Assembly (NCBI GenBank): GCA_023558315.1
Contig: JAMJVX010000010.1
Coordinates: 1 to 42,443, forward strand
Source of the DNA: Flavobacteriaceae bacterium
GTDB taxonomy: Bacteria > Bacteroidota > Bacteroidia > Flavobacteriales > Flavobacteriaceae
DNA: 42,443 bases
Direction of reading: 5' to 3'
Shown here: positions 33,031 to 42,308 of the stretch, piece after piece
How positions within the stretch are numbered: the first letter of the stretch is position 1
Layout of the letters: every line of letters begins with the position of its first letter
Notes under the pieces: model-generated
The model's database searches: none
Told to the model about the DNA's origin: nothing
The model's input: only the letters and a program-made list of their open reading frames with translations
Translations under genes and position numbers: made by a program

Positions 33031-36000
33031 GTGATAAATCAACCTCTTTTTTTTTCATATTTAAACTCGAAAGCGCAAAAAGGATTTTTGGAATCAACGC
33101 AAAATGTATTTTTAAAAAATGCTATTGGTTCTGGGATAAGTTTTTTTTTATCTGCTGTTTATAAAAACACAAAAAATCCTCTTTTATTAGTATTTGACGA
33201 TAGAGAGCAAGCCGCATATTATTTTAATGATTTTGAAAAAATTATAGCGATTAAAAATATATTTTATTTTCCAGCGGGCACTAAATCCCCATATGAGGAG
33301 GAAAATATAGATAAAGCAAACATATTATTGCGTTCGGACACGCTTTCTTCATTGAGGAAAAAGAAAATTCCCCCAATTATAGTTACTTATCCAGAAGCTA
33401 TTTTTGAAAAAATAGTATCTCAAAAAACACTAACCAAAAACCTTCTAGATGTACATGTTGGAGATTCCCTTTCCTTAGATTTTATCACAGAATATTTATT
33501 TGAATATAATTTCCAAAAAGTAGATTTTGTATGCGAACCCGGTGATTTTGCAGTACGCGGTGGAATTATAGATGTATTTTCCTTTTCTTACCAACACCCA
33601 TACCGTATTGCTCTTTTAGGAGATACAATAAATAGTATTAGAACATTTAATGTATCTGACCAGTTATCTATTTCAGAAGTAGATACTATGGTGATATTAG
33701 GAAATATACAAGAAAGCTTTCAAAAAGAGGAAAGAATAAATTTATTTGAGAGTTTACCGAAAGACACTCAATTAGTGTACAACGATTTTGATAAAGTCAC
33801 TGAAAAATTAGCCGACTTATTTGAAAAAGCATCACAAAATTACAAAGCACTTGGAGAAGATACTTTACTCTCTTCTCCCGAGAAATTATTTATTTCTTCT
33901 GAAGAATTTGTAAAAATAAATCAAGAGAAAAAAAATATTTTATTAAATAAATCTTCATTCTTTACTGAGTTAAAAGAGGTTGATTTGCATCAGCTTCCTC
34001 AGTCTTCTTTCAATCAAAATTTTGATAATTTAATAACGTATTTTGAAGAAAAAAATCAGCAAGGATATGCTATTACTCTTTTTTGTGCCAATGAGCAACA
34101 GTCCCAGCGATTTAAAGATATATTTGAGCAGACGGAAATACAATTTTCTTACCAGATTGTTGTAAAATCTATTTATCAGGGTTTTGTAGACGACCAAAAC
34201 AAACAGATTTTTTTTACTGACCATCAGTTTTTTCAGCGTTATTATAAATATGAACTTAAATCCTCTTATACTAAAAAACAAGCGCTAAATATCAAAGAAT
34301 TAGTCCGCTTAGAAATAGGGGATTATGTGACGCATATTGACCATGGGATTGGGCAATATGGAGGATTGCAACAAATTGAGAATCAAGGAAAAAGACAAGA
34401 AGTAGTTAAATTGATTTATCAAGGCGGAGATGTGCTTTATGTGAGTGTGCACTCTTTACATAAAATTTCTAAATATAATGGTAAGGAAGGTACACAACCT
34501 AAAATATATAAACTAGGCTCTAAACTTTGGAAGCACTTAAAGCAAAAAACGAAGAAAAAAGTTAAAGAAATTGCGTTTAGTTTGATACAACTTTATGCGG
34601 AGAGGAAGCAGAAAAAAGGATTTGCATACGCTGAAGATTCTTATTTACAACACGAATTAGAAGCCTCATTTCTATTTGAAGACACACCAGACCAGAGCAA
34701 AGCCACTAAAGCAGTTAAGGAAGATATGGAGAGTGAAATTCCTATGGATAGGCTTATTTGTGGAGATGTTGGATTTGGCAAAACTGAAGTTGCTATAAGA
34801 GCGGCTTTCAAAGCGGCTGCAAATGGGAAACAAACCGCCGTATTAGTTCCTACTACAATTTTAGCCTACCAGCATTTTAGAACGTTTTCTAAAAGATTAG
34901 AAAATCTACCTGTCAAGGTATCCTATCTCAATAGGTTTAGAAAAGCAAAGGATAAAAAAGAAATCATAGAGGAGCTTAAAACTGGAAAAATAGATATCAT
35001 AATCGCGACTCATCTTTTGGTAAGCAGTAAAATTGAATATAAAGATTTAGGACTTCTTATAGTAGATGAAGAGCAAAAATTTGGGGTGGCTATCAAAGAG
35101 AAATTAAAAGATTTAAAAAGGAATATAGATGTTTTAACCCTAACAGCAACACCTATTCCACGAACGCTACAATTTAGTATGATGGCAGCAAGAGACTTAT
35201 CAGTAATCAATACGCCTCCACCCAATAGATATCCCGTAGAAACTGAGGTGATAGTTTGGGAAGAAGAAACATTACGAAATGCCCTTTTGTATGAATTGCA
35301 TAGAGGCGGACAGATATTTTTTGTGCATAATAGAGTAGATAACATTTCTGAAGTAGCGAGTAAAATTCAAAGATTAGTCCCACAAGCAAAAATAAAAATT
35401 GGACACGGACAAATGCAAGGAAAGGAATTAGAAGAAATAGTCTGGGAATTTATCACGCATAAGTTTGATATCTTAGTGGCTACTACCATTATAGAAAATG
35501 GATTGGATGTCCCCAATGCTAATACTATTTTTATAAATAACGCACAGAACTTTGGACTGAGTGATTTGCATCAAATGAGGGGGCGCGTTGGAAGAGGGAA
35601 CAGAAAAGCGTTTTGTTATTTGATTATTCCCTCTAAAGTGGGGATATCCACTGAAGGACAAAAAAGAATTAAGGCGATTGAGGATTTTTCTCATTTAGGA
35701 GCAGGTATGCAAATCGCTATGAGAGATTTAGAAATTAGAGGGGCTGGAGACTTATTGGGAGGAGAACAAAGCGGATTTATTAATGAGATGGGATTGGAGA
35801 CTTATCAAAAAGTTTTGGATGAGGCTATACAAGAACTCAAAGAAAAAGAATTTGAGAATTTATATAAGAAAGAAAAAGAAGAACGCCCAACCTATGTAAG
35901 AGATTTTCAATTACAAACAGATATAGAATTGCAATTTCCTGTATCGTATATAAATAGTATCTCAGAGCGGTTAAATTTATACCAACGTTTAAGTAAAATT

Positions 36001-36360
36001 GAAAATAGAGAGGAACTAGAAACTTTCCAAAAGGAAGTAGAAGATAGATTTGGAAAATTCCCAAGCATTGTGGAAAAATTATTTCAAACTGTCCCTTTAA
36101 AATGGCTTGCTAAATCATTGGGAATAGAAAAAATAAACTTACGAAATAATAAACTATCTGCTTCTTTTATTACCAACCCTGAAAGTGCTTTCTATCAATC
36201 TGCATTATTTACTAAAATATTAAATTGGGTACAACAAAACCCACAAATAGCGAAAATCACAGAAAAAGAAACGCAAGAAGGGAAGACTCTTGTTCTTATT
36301 TTAAAACCCGTAAACACTATTGAAAAAGCGATAGAAGTGTTAACAAACATTGTAGAATAG
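33031..36360 (+). CDS. mfd: Transcription-repair coupling factor Mfd
   Basis: 1109 residues from a GTG start. Domains in order: UvrB-like N-terminal region with PYEEENIDKANILLRSD and RGGIIDVFSF, the RNA-polymerase-interacting domain (about 430-500; EIGDYVTHIDHGIGQYGG), and an SF2 translocase with Walker A GDVGFGKTEVA, DEEQ box VDEEQKFGV, TATPIPRTL and the helicase C motif QMRGRVGRG. The TRCF C-terminal domain closes it. Removes RNA polymerase stalled at lesions and recruits UvrA. Length is normal for Flavobacteria. Confidence 0.98.
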   Translation: MINQPLFFSYLNSKAQKGFLESTQNVFLKNAIGSGISFFLSAVYKNTKNPLLLVFDDREQAAYYFNDFEKIIAIKNIFYFPAGTKSPYEEENIDKANILLRSDTLSSLRKKKIPPIIVTYPEAIFEKIVSQKTLTKNLLDVHVGDSLSLDFITEYLFEYNFQKVDFVCEPGDFAVRGGIIDVFSFSYQHPYRIALLGDTINSIRTFNVSDQLSISEVDTMVILGNIQESFQKEERINLFESLPKDTQLVYNDFDKVTEKLADLFEKASQNYKALGEDTLLSSPEKLFISSEEFVKINQEKKNILLNKSSFFTELKEVDLHQLPQSSFNQNFDNLITYFEEKNQQGYAITLFCANEQQSQRFKDIFEQTEIQFSYQIVVKSIYQGFVDDQNKQIFFTDHQFFQRYYKYELKSSYTKKQALNIKELVRLEIGDYVTHIDHGIGQYGGLQQIENQGKRQEVVKLIYQGGDVLYVSVHSLHKISKYNGKEGTQPKIYKLGSKLWKHLKQKTKKKVKEIAFSLIQLYAERKQKKGFAYAEDSYLQHELEASFLFEDTPDQSKATKAVKEDMESEIPMDRLICGDVGFGKTEVAIRAAFKAAANGKQTAVLVPTTILAYQHFRTFSKRLENLPVKVSYLNRFRKAKDKKEIIEELKTGKIDIIIATHLLVSSKIEYKDLGLLIVDEEQKFGVAIKEKLKDLKRNIDVLTLTATPIPRTLQFSMMAARDLSVINTPPPNRYPVETEVIVWEEETLRNALLYELHRGGQIFFVHNRVDNISEVASKIQRLVPQAKIKIGHGQMQGKELEEIVWEFITHKFDILVATTIIENGLDVPNANTIFINNAQNFGLSDLHQMRGRVGRGNRKAFCYLIIPSKVGISTEGQKRIKAIEDFSHLGAGMQIAMRDLEIRGAGDLLGGEQSGFINEMGLETYQKVLDEAIQELKEKEFENLYKKEKEERPTYVRDFQLQTDIELQFPVSYINSISERLNLYQRLSKIENREELETFQKEVEDRFGKFPSIVEKLFQTVPLKWLAKSLGIEKINLRNNKLSASFITNPESAFYQSALFTKILNWVQQNPQIAKITEKETQEGKTLVLILKPVNTIEKAIEVLTNIVE

Positions 36361-36406
36361 GAATAAAAAAACAAAATTTTGAAGTTCTCTTAATTCTTAA
36401 TTTTTT

Positions 36407-36414
36407 TATATTTG
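36407..36414 (+). promoter_or_regulatory. -7 box for the 47-residue ORF
   Basis: TATATTTG, only 9 bases before ATG 36424, giving a leader of a few bases. Confidence 0.5.
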
Positions 36415-36423
36415 CCTTTTAAA

Positions 36424-36567
36424 ATGACTTCAGGAAACGCCTTATTATTTGATATTGAACCTCTAAAACAGGATAAAGACTTATTCAATAATAAAATCCT
36501 ATTAGATAAAGAGGGGAAAGCCCTTTATAGGAAAGAAGGGCGAAAATGGGTTAAAATCTTGGATTAA
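36424..36567 (+). CDS. Small ORF, 47 residues, unknown
   Basis: ATG to TAA, encoding MTSGNALLFDIEPLKQDKDL and further, ending GRKWVKILD. Soluble, highly charged (Lys, Asp, Glu), no signal or membrane segment, no family that I recognise. The repeated LLFD/ILLDKEGKALYR pattern looks like a small beta-hairpin-rich fold. Support comes from a full-consensus -7 box just upstream and from its fit in the gap between mfd (63 bases) and the convergent LRR gene (11 bases). It could also be a leader or a decayed fragment. Confidence 0.55.
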   Translation: MTSGNALLFDIEPLKQDKDLFNNKILLDKEGKALYRKEGRKWVKILD

Positions 36568-36578
36568 AAACACATTTA

Positions 36579-39320
36579 TTAATAACCGCAATTTCCAGAT
36601 AATGTCTGATTCAAATCTTTAGTAACATTTTCAATGCTTTGTCCACTTGCTGTTTGAATACACGTCAGCGAAGAATTCCTATCTACCCATAAGTAAGTTA
36701 ATGACGTATTATTACTTACATCCAAACTCGTTAAGGAATTAGAAAATACCCACAATCGATTCAACGCTGTGTGAATACCTACATCCAAACTAGTCAAAGA
36801 ATTAGTAGCAACAATTAAATTTTCTAAAGCCGTATTAGTACTTAAATCCAAATAGGTAAAAGAATTGTTTTGCATACTTAAATAATCCAACTCAGTATTA
36901 GTACTTAAATCTATACTATTTAAAGGATTTGTACTTACAAATAAAGTTCTCAATTTAGTATTACTACTTATATTTATACTAGTTAAAGAGTTTGAATTTA
37001 AATATAACTTAGACAATCTTGTAAGACTACTCACATCTATACTGCTCAAAGAATTTGAAGTAGCTACTAAGCTAAAAAGCTGAGTATTATTTGATACATT
37101 CAAATTACCTAAAGGATTAAAACTTGAACCTAAATTTGTTAACCTAGTATTATTTGATATATCTAAACTAGTCAAAGAATTATTAATAATATCTAAGTTT
37201 GCCAATACTGTAAGGTTGCCTACATCCAAATTTTCCAATTTATTATTATATAAATTTAAATTTGTTAATAAGGTAAGATTACTTACCTCCAAATTAGTCA
37301 AGGAGTTATTACTCGCCCTTAATATGACCAACGTTGTATTGTTTTCTATCTGCAAACTGTTTAAGTTGTTATAATCTAAAGCTAACCAGTTTAAAGACTT
37401 CATATAACTTACTCCCGTGGCGTCATTAATACGAATACTAGTATCATTATGATTAGGAATCCCATTATTGTAATTAAATTTAGTAATTGATTCAAGGACA
37501 TCTTTACTAATTAAACTTCCATCTGCTGAAATATTTCCTTCATAGTTTTCAGTACATGCATATTTATAATCGCCAGCTACTCTTGTATGTCCATTGTTGA
37601 TACAACTAATGATAGCATTTCTAAAAATATCGTCTGGAATATTTATATAAGATCCCGAAAGACTTGTAGATAAGCTTATTGTATTTCCATATGTAATTCC
37701 AAATGCGTTGGCAGCATATACTTTTATATAATACGTAGAGGCACTACTTGCTGTAAACGCTCCTGTAAAATTCCCTATACTATTTTTAGTTCCTAGAGAA
37801 ATTGTAGTTACACCATTTCCACTTACTACTAAATCCTCTCCACTGATAGTAGAAGCATATACAAAACCATGCTGGCTTACTTGGGTGCTTCCAGTCCCTA
37901 TATCACTAAGATTACCTTCTAAAGTAAAGGTCATTCCCGAAACGCTAGCATTAATTAGATTTACACTTGGAGGAGTCGCATCTAGTGTGGTAAACCCTGC
38001 TTTTAATCCATAACTTGTCCCACCTGAATTAGAGGCATAAGAAACATAATAGTAAATAGTGTTGTCACTTAATCCTGTTAGATTTGTTGTGAAATCTCCG
38101 AATCCAGTATTAGTACCTACTTGTACATTTGTTCCGCTTTCCTCAAGCGTCAGAGTCGCTTCATAATTTGTACTATATATAAAACCATGATTAGTTATGG
38201 ATGCTTCACCTATCGTAATCACTTTTGCATTTAAAGTTGCTGTAGTATAACTAACATTTGTTGCTGCAATAGTAGCCACTTGTGGTCGCATAGCGGGTTC
38301 ATTAATAAGTGATATTGTATATATCTGTGCGCTCTTGTCACTTGCTTCCACAGTTACATTATTTGTTCCAACACTCAATAAACTGTTCTCTCCAAAAGTA
38401 TTTGCACCTATAGTTGCTTTCGCTTGATTAGAGAGTGAAATAGCTGATACCCTCGCTTGTGTTGTCCCAAAAGGCAATCCGGTAAATATAATAGTAGTTC
38501 CCGAAATAGTTCCATCAGCAACGCTTCGCGTTTGGGTAAAAGGACTACCCCCAGATATACTCACTTCAATGCTTAAACTCAAAATATTGGCTTCATTATT
38601 TAGGGTTGTGAAATTTATTTGATTACCATATGCCGTACCATTTGCAGTAGTTATATAAGGGCGCACGAAATAGGTCGTAGAAGTATTTAAATCAGATAGA
38701 GTACTTGTATATTCTCCTGTTGGATTTTTGCTAGTTTTGTTCGATGAAGAATTTAAACTAGTACTTAATACATTACTTGCTCCTAATACTAACTCATCCC
38801 CTTGAGCAGTATCACTATATATATGTCCATATTGTACAATTGTTCCAGTGTCTATATTCCCTATTTTTGAAGTAATACTTACAGAAATATTTGCTCCACT
38901 TTGCGAATTATTAATACTTACAGCTGTTTGTGCTCCTCCAGAAAGTGTTTGAAAGATATCAGTTTGTTGTTGTGCGGTTATAGTGACAGAATAGGTTTGT
39001 GTACTACTATTCTCGGCAGTAACAGTAATAGAATTAGTACTACCCACGACGAGATTATCTCCTACTTTTTTACTGGCGTTTGCTTTTTCAGATAAAGTAA
39101 AGGCTTTAATACTTACTTGTGTAATTCCAAAAGGTACTTTATTTGAAAACGTAATATTAGTACTGTTAATCACTCCTGTATATTCTGTGCTTCCTGAAGC
39201 AACTGTAAACGCAGTAATGGATCTTCCAGAAAGTTTTTCTTCTTCAGGATTACATCGCAATACACTAATAAACATCCCTACTATTATACTAAGTGCTATA
39301 AAATATTTTATTATTTTCAT
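36579..39320 (-). CDS. LRR surface lipoprotein candidate 2 (paralogue of 17511-19925)
   Basis: 913 residues with the same plan as candidate 1. The signal ends ISVLRC (Cys23), followed by NPEEEK. Then DUF5018-like and Fn3-like beta domains alternate (about 30-560), a shared LRR N-cap (INIPDDIFRNAIISC, with second Cys in KYACTENYEG), eleven 21-residue LRRs (643-873) and a C-cap with SLTCIQTASGQSIEN and final NCGY. N-cap and C-cap are nearly the same in both proteins, while the LRR count differs (11 against 8). No type IX sorting domain. It follows the CstB-like gene by 43 bases with no box of its own. Confidence 0.85.
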   Translation of the reverse strand: MKIIKYFIALSIIVGMFISVLRCNPEEEKLSGRSITAFTVASGSTEYTGVINSTNITFSNKVPFGITQVSIKAFTLSEKANASKKVGDNLVVGSTNSITVTAENSSTQTYSVTITAQQQTDIFQTLSGGAQTAVSINNSQSGANISVSITSKIGNIDTGTIVQYGHIYSDTAQGDELVLGASNVLSTSLNSSSNKTSKNPTGEYTSTLSDLNTSTTYFVRPYITTANGTAYGNQINFTTLNNEANILSLSIEVSISGGSPFTQTRSVADGTISGTTIIFTGLPFGTTQARVSAISLSNQAKATIGANTFGENSLLSVGTNNVTVEASDKSAQIYTISLINEPAMRPQVATIAATNVSYTTATLNAKVITIGEASITNHGFIYSTNYEATLTLEESGTNVQVGTNTGFGDFTTNLTGLSDNTIYYYVSYASNSGGTSYGLKAGFTTLDATPPSVNLINASVSGMTFTLEGNLSDIGTGSTQVSQHGFVYASTISGEDLVVSGNGVTTISLGTKNSIGNFTGAFTASSASTYYIKVYAANAFGITYGNTISLSTSLSGSYINIPDDIFRNAIISCINNGHTRVAGDYKYACTENYEGNISADGSLISKDVLESITKFNYNNGIPNHNDTSIRINDATGVSYMKSLNWLALDYNNLNSLQIENNTTLVILRASNNSLTNLEVSNLTLLTNLNLYNNKLENLDVGNLTVLANLDIINNSLTSLDISNNTRLTNLGSSFNPLGNLNVSNNTQLFSLVATSNSLSSIDVSSLTRLSKLYLNSNSLTSINISSNTKLRTLFVSTNPLNSIDLSTNTELDYLSMQNNSFTYLDLSTNTALENLIVATNSLTSLDVGIHTALNRLWVFSNSLTSLDVSNNTSLTYLWVDRNSSLTCIQTASGQSIENVTKDLNQTLSGNCGY
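36702..37394 (-). repeat. LRR-coding tandem array, 11 units of 63 bp
   Basis: Eleven uninterrupted in-frame 21-codon units with pattern LxxLxxxxNSLTSLDxSxNTx. All are exactly 63 bp, unlike the array of the paralogue, where two units have an extra codon. Confidence 0.85.
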
Positions 39321-39363
39321 AGTTTACTAGATAAAATATTTTTGCAGTATATAATTTTTAAAT

Positions 39364-40752
39364 TTAATTCTTTATAAATTCTGCTAAGTCTTTTCTAATC
39401 GCTTGAAATCCTAAAACTATATTCGTTATATCATTAATGTTATTTCGTTTTAAAATCGAAGCCGCTATTACAGATCTATAGCCTCCTCCGCAATAGATAT
39501 AAAAACCCTTTTCCGCTTTAAATGCTTCTATTGAAGTATGAATACTATCCAAAGGAATGTTCTTAGCGTTTGCGAGATACCCATTTTTATACTCCATTGG
39601 TTTTCTCACATCAAATAACTCTATCTTATCGTTAGTGATTTTTTCTTTTAAATCAATAGCCTCTACATTTTTGATACTATCAATATCATTACTAGAATCT
39701 TTCCATGTCTGAAATCCTCCTTTCAAAAATCCTAAAACATTATCAAATCCCACACGAGCTAAGCGCGTAATGGTTTCCTCTTCTCTTCCTTCTGGAGCAA
39801 CAACCAACAGCGGTTGGTTTATATCTTTCAAAATAGTAGCTGCCCAAGGAGCAAACATTCCATCCAAACCCACAAAAATAGCATTAGGGATAAATCCTTG
39901 CGTAAAATCCTTTTGATGCCTAACATCTAAGACAATTACTCCCTCTTCCTTCCTTTTGTTTTCAAATTCATCTAAAGATAAAAACACGGTATTTTTGTGT
40001 AGTAATGAATCCGTATCATTATATCCTTGCGTATTTAATTGAACATTCCATTTGAAATAGTCTGGAGACTCTAAAAGGTCTTTTGTCGTTTCTTCAATAA
40101 ATTCTTCACGAGTCATTTCCTCCTTCAGCGCATAATTAACTTTTTTTTGATTGCCTAAAGTATCTGAAGTAATAGACATCATATTTTTTCCACAGGCAGA
40201 ACCTGCACCATGAGCGGGATATATGAGCACATCCTCTTCTAAAGGCATAATTTTTTCGCGAATACTATCGTAGAGCATCCCTGCCAATTCTTCTTTGCCT
40301 AACCCTTTTCCTTGTACAAGGTCTGGTCGTCCTACATCTCCTAAAAAAAGCGTGTCGCCTGTAAATGCCGCTTTTGTTTTTCCCTCCTTATCCATAAGTA
40401 AATACGTTGTGCTTTCTAGGGTATGCCCAGGGGTGTGTAAGGCTTTTATCTTCAAATTTCCGAAGGAGAATGTCTGATTATCTTTAGCAATTATCGCATC
40501 AAAAGAAGTCGTTGCATTAGGTCCAAAAATGATAGGGGCGCCTGTTTTTTTGGATAGAGATACATGCCCACTAACAAAATCTGCGTGAAAGTGCGTCTCA
40601 AAAATATATTTTACTTTAGTGTTGTTTTGTTCTGTTTTTTCGAGATAGGAGTCTATTTCTCTTAGCGGATCAATAATTACTGCCTCCCCTTCGCTTTCAA
40701 TATAATAACTTCCTTGTGCTAAACACTTCGTATAAATTTGCTCTATTTTCAT
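39364..40752 (-). CDS. CstB-like persulfide dioxygenase-rhodanese fusion
   Basis: 462 residues. An N-terminal metallo-beta-lactamase domain (about 1-240) has the iron-site motif THFHADFVSGH (His54, His56), HTPGHT (His110), TGDTLFLGD (Asp133) and PAHGAGSACGK (His181, Cys187). Then come two rhodanese domains: the first (about 262-350) has no catalytic Cys (VVAPEGR), and the second has it in YCGGGYRS (Cys421). This MBL/pseudo-rhodanese/rhodanese order is that of CstB from Staphylococcus, which oxidises persulfides to sulfite and thiosulfate. Predicted role: sulfide and persulfide detoxification in the cytoplasm. No CsoR-like regulator, sulfide quinone reductase or TauE is adjacent. Confidence 0.88.
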   Translation of the reverse strand: MKIEQIYTKCLAQGSYYIESEGEAVIIDPLREIDSYLEKTEQNNTKVKYIFETHFHADFVSGHVSLSKKTGAPIIFGPNATTSFDAIIAKDNQTFSFGNLKIKALHTPGHTLESTTYLLMDKEGKTKAAFTGDTLFLGDVGRPDLVQGKGLGKEELAGMLYDSIREKIMPLEEDVLIYPAHGAGSACGKNMMSITSDTLGNQKKVNYALKEEMTREEFIEETTKDLLESPDYFKWNVQLNTQGYNDTDSLLHKNTVFLSLDEFENKRKEEGVIVLDVRHQKDFTQGFIPNAIFVGLDGMFAPWAATILKDINQPLLVVAPEGREEETITRLARVGFDNVLGFLKGGFQTWKDSSNDIDSIKNVEAIDLKEKITNDKIELFDVRKPMEYKNGYLANAKNIPLDSIHTSIEAFKAEKGFYIYCGGGYRSVIAASILKRNNINDITNIVLGFQAIRKDLAEFIKN

Positions 40753-40781
40753 GTATTTCTATAAATTATTTTTAAAAATAG

Positions 40782-40789
40782 CAAAATTA
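40782..40789 (-). promoter_or_regulatory. -7 box for CstB-like gene
   Basis: Minus-strand TAATTTTG, 29 bases before ATG 40752. Probably serves the LRR gene downstream as well. Confidence 0.45.
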
Positions 40790-40823
40790 TAAATTTTCAC
40801 AAATACTTTTCACTCAATAAAAT

Positions 40824-40831
40824 TATATTTG
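40824..40831 (+). promoter_or_regulatory. -7 box for nhaC
   Basis: TATATTTG, 21 bases before ATG 40853. The TTG start candidate at 40829 overlaps the box and is rejected. Confidence 0.55.
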
Positions 40832-40852
40832 CTCTTAATACATAAAATAAAT

Positions 40853-42289
40853 ATGACTAAAAATTCAAATCCAAAAATTTCTTTAAAAGAAGCCCTCATC
40901 CCTCTAATTATCCTTATACTATTATTAGCCCTTAATGTCTCTATATTTGGAGATGATTCTTTGGGAGGTTCCAATCAATTTATCTTATTATTAGGAGCTT
41001 TTATTGCAGCGGGGGTAGGGTATATAAAAAAAATAAGCTATCACAAAATGCTCAAAGCCGTTGGAAAAAATCTTAAATCTGTCACAAATGCTATCCTTAT
41101 TCTTTTGTTTGTAGGCGCTTTGGCAGGTACGTGGTTAGTAAGTGGGATTGTCCCCACCATGATTTATTACGGCGTCCAAATACTACATCCCCTTATTTTT
41201 TTGCCTGCCTGTATCATCATATGTGCGATAATCTCATTAGCCACAGGAAGTAGCTGGACTACCTCTGCCACCGTTGGAATTGCGCTTATTGGAATTGGTA
41301 AAGCCTTAGGTATTCCCCAAGGAATGATTGCAGGGGCAGTCATTTCTGGTGCGTACTTTGGAGACAAATTATCGCCCCTTAGCGATACGACTAACTTAGC
41401 CCCCGCAATGGCTGGAGGAAATTTATTTACGCATATTAGATATATGACCCTGACTACTATTCCCAGTATCGTCGTTACGTTTCTTGTTTTTCTCATTCTA
41501 GGTTTTGCTAACTATAATAGCGGCGAAGTAAATGTAGATGTTATTACAAATACTATTAAAAATCATTTTTTTGTGTCTCCTATTTTATTTATTGTTCCTG
41601 TTCTTGTAATAGTGATGATACTAAAAAAGACACCCCCTCTATTTGCGCTGATGGTTGGCGTTTTATTAGGTGGATTATTTGCTCTGTTTTTTCAACAAGA
41701 TTTACTACTATCCTTGTCTGGAGCTGCACAATTAGATTTCAAAAGCGGTTATGAAACGCTGATGAATGTCATCACTACGAGTACACAAATAAATACGGAT
41801 AACACATTGCTAAACGATTTGTTTTCTACTGGAGGTATGGAGGGAATGTTAGGGACTATCTGGTTGATTATTTGTGCGATGGCTTTTGGTGGAGTAATGG
41901 AAGCGATTGGTGCCCTGCAAGCCATTAGTGAAGCCTTATTAAAATGGGCAAAAACAAATTTCCAATTAGTTCTAAGTACCGTCGCATCTTGTATAACGAT
42001 AAACGTCACTGCATCTGATCAATATCTCTCTTTGGTTATTCCTGGGAAAATGTTTAAAAAAGCCTATAAAGACCGAAATTTAGCCCCTGAAAATTTAAGC
42101 AGAACACTAGAAGATTCTGGAACTGTGACTTCTGTCCTTATCCCATGGAATACTTGTGGAGCCTATCAATCTTCAGTCTTAGGGGTGGGTGTTGGAGAAT
42201 TTTTCATCTATGCGATTTTTAATTATATCAGCGCCTTTATGACCTTGTTATACGCTGCTTTAAAGATTAAAATAAAAACTTTGAAATAA
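40853..42289 (+). CDS. nhaC: Na+/H+ antiporter, NhaC family
   Basis: 478 residues from ATG 40853, with about 11-12 membrane helices. Family signs: SLATGSSWTTSATVGIALIGIG, ISGAYFGDKLSPLSDTTNLAPAM (the NhaC signature) and NVTASDQYLSLVIPGKMF. Exchanges sodium for protons in the inner membrane, in keeping with a marine lifestyle. Other NhaC-superfamily members swap malate/lactate (MleN) or other solutes, so the substrate is a family-level guess. It lies 19 bases before the partial receptor-type gene with no box between them. Confidence 0.88.
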   Translation: MTKNSNPKISLKEALIPLIILILLLALNVSIFGDDSLGGSNQFILLLGAFIAAGVGYIKKISYHKMLKAVGKNLKSVTNAILILLFVGALAGTWLVSGIVPTMIYYGVQILHPLIFLPACIIICAIISLATGSSWTTSATVGIALIGIGKALGIPQGMIAGAVISGAYFGDKLSPLSDTTNLAPAMAGGNLFTHIRYMTLTTIPSIVVTFLVFLILGFANYNSGEVNVDVITNTIKNHFFVSPILFIVPVLVIVMILKKTPPLFALMVGVLLGGLFALFFQQDLLLSLSGAAQLDFKSGYETLMNVITTSTQINTDNTLLNDLFSTGGMEGMLGTIWLIICAMAFGGVMEAIGALQAISEALLKWAKTNFQLVLSTVASCITINVTASDQYLSLVIPGKMFKKAYKDRNLAPENLSRTLEDSGTVTSVLIPWNTCGAYQSSVLGVGVGEFFIYAIFNYISAFMTLLYAALKIKIKTLK

Positions 42290-42308
42290 AACTAAATTAA
42301 TTACTACA

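Noticed and set aside
39337-39344. Plus-strand TATTTTTG in the gap between LRR gene 2 and the CstB-like gene
   Set aside because: It would drive transcription antisense to the CstB-like gene and no ORF follows. In AT-rich DNA a chance match is likely.
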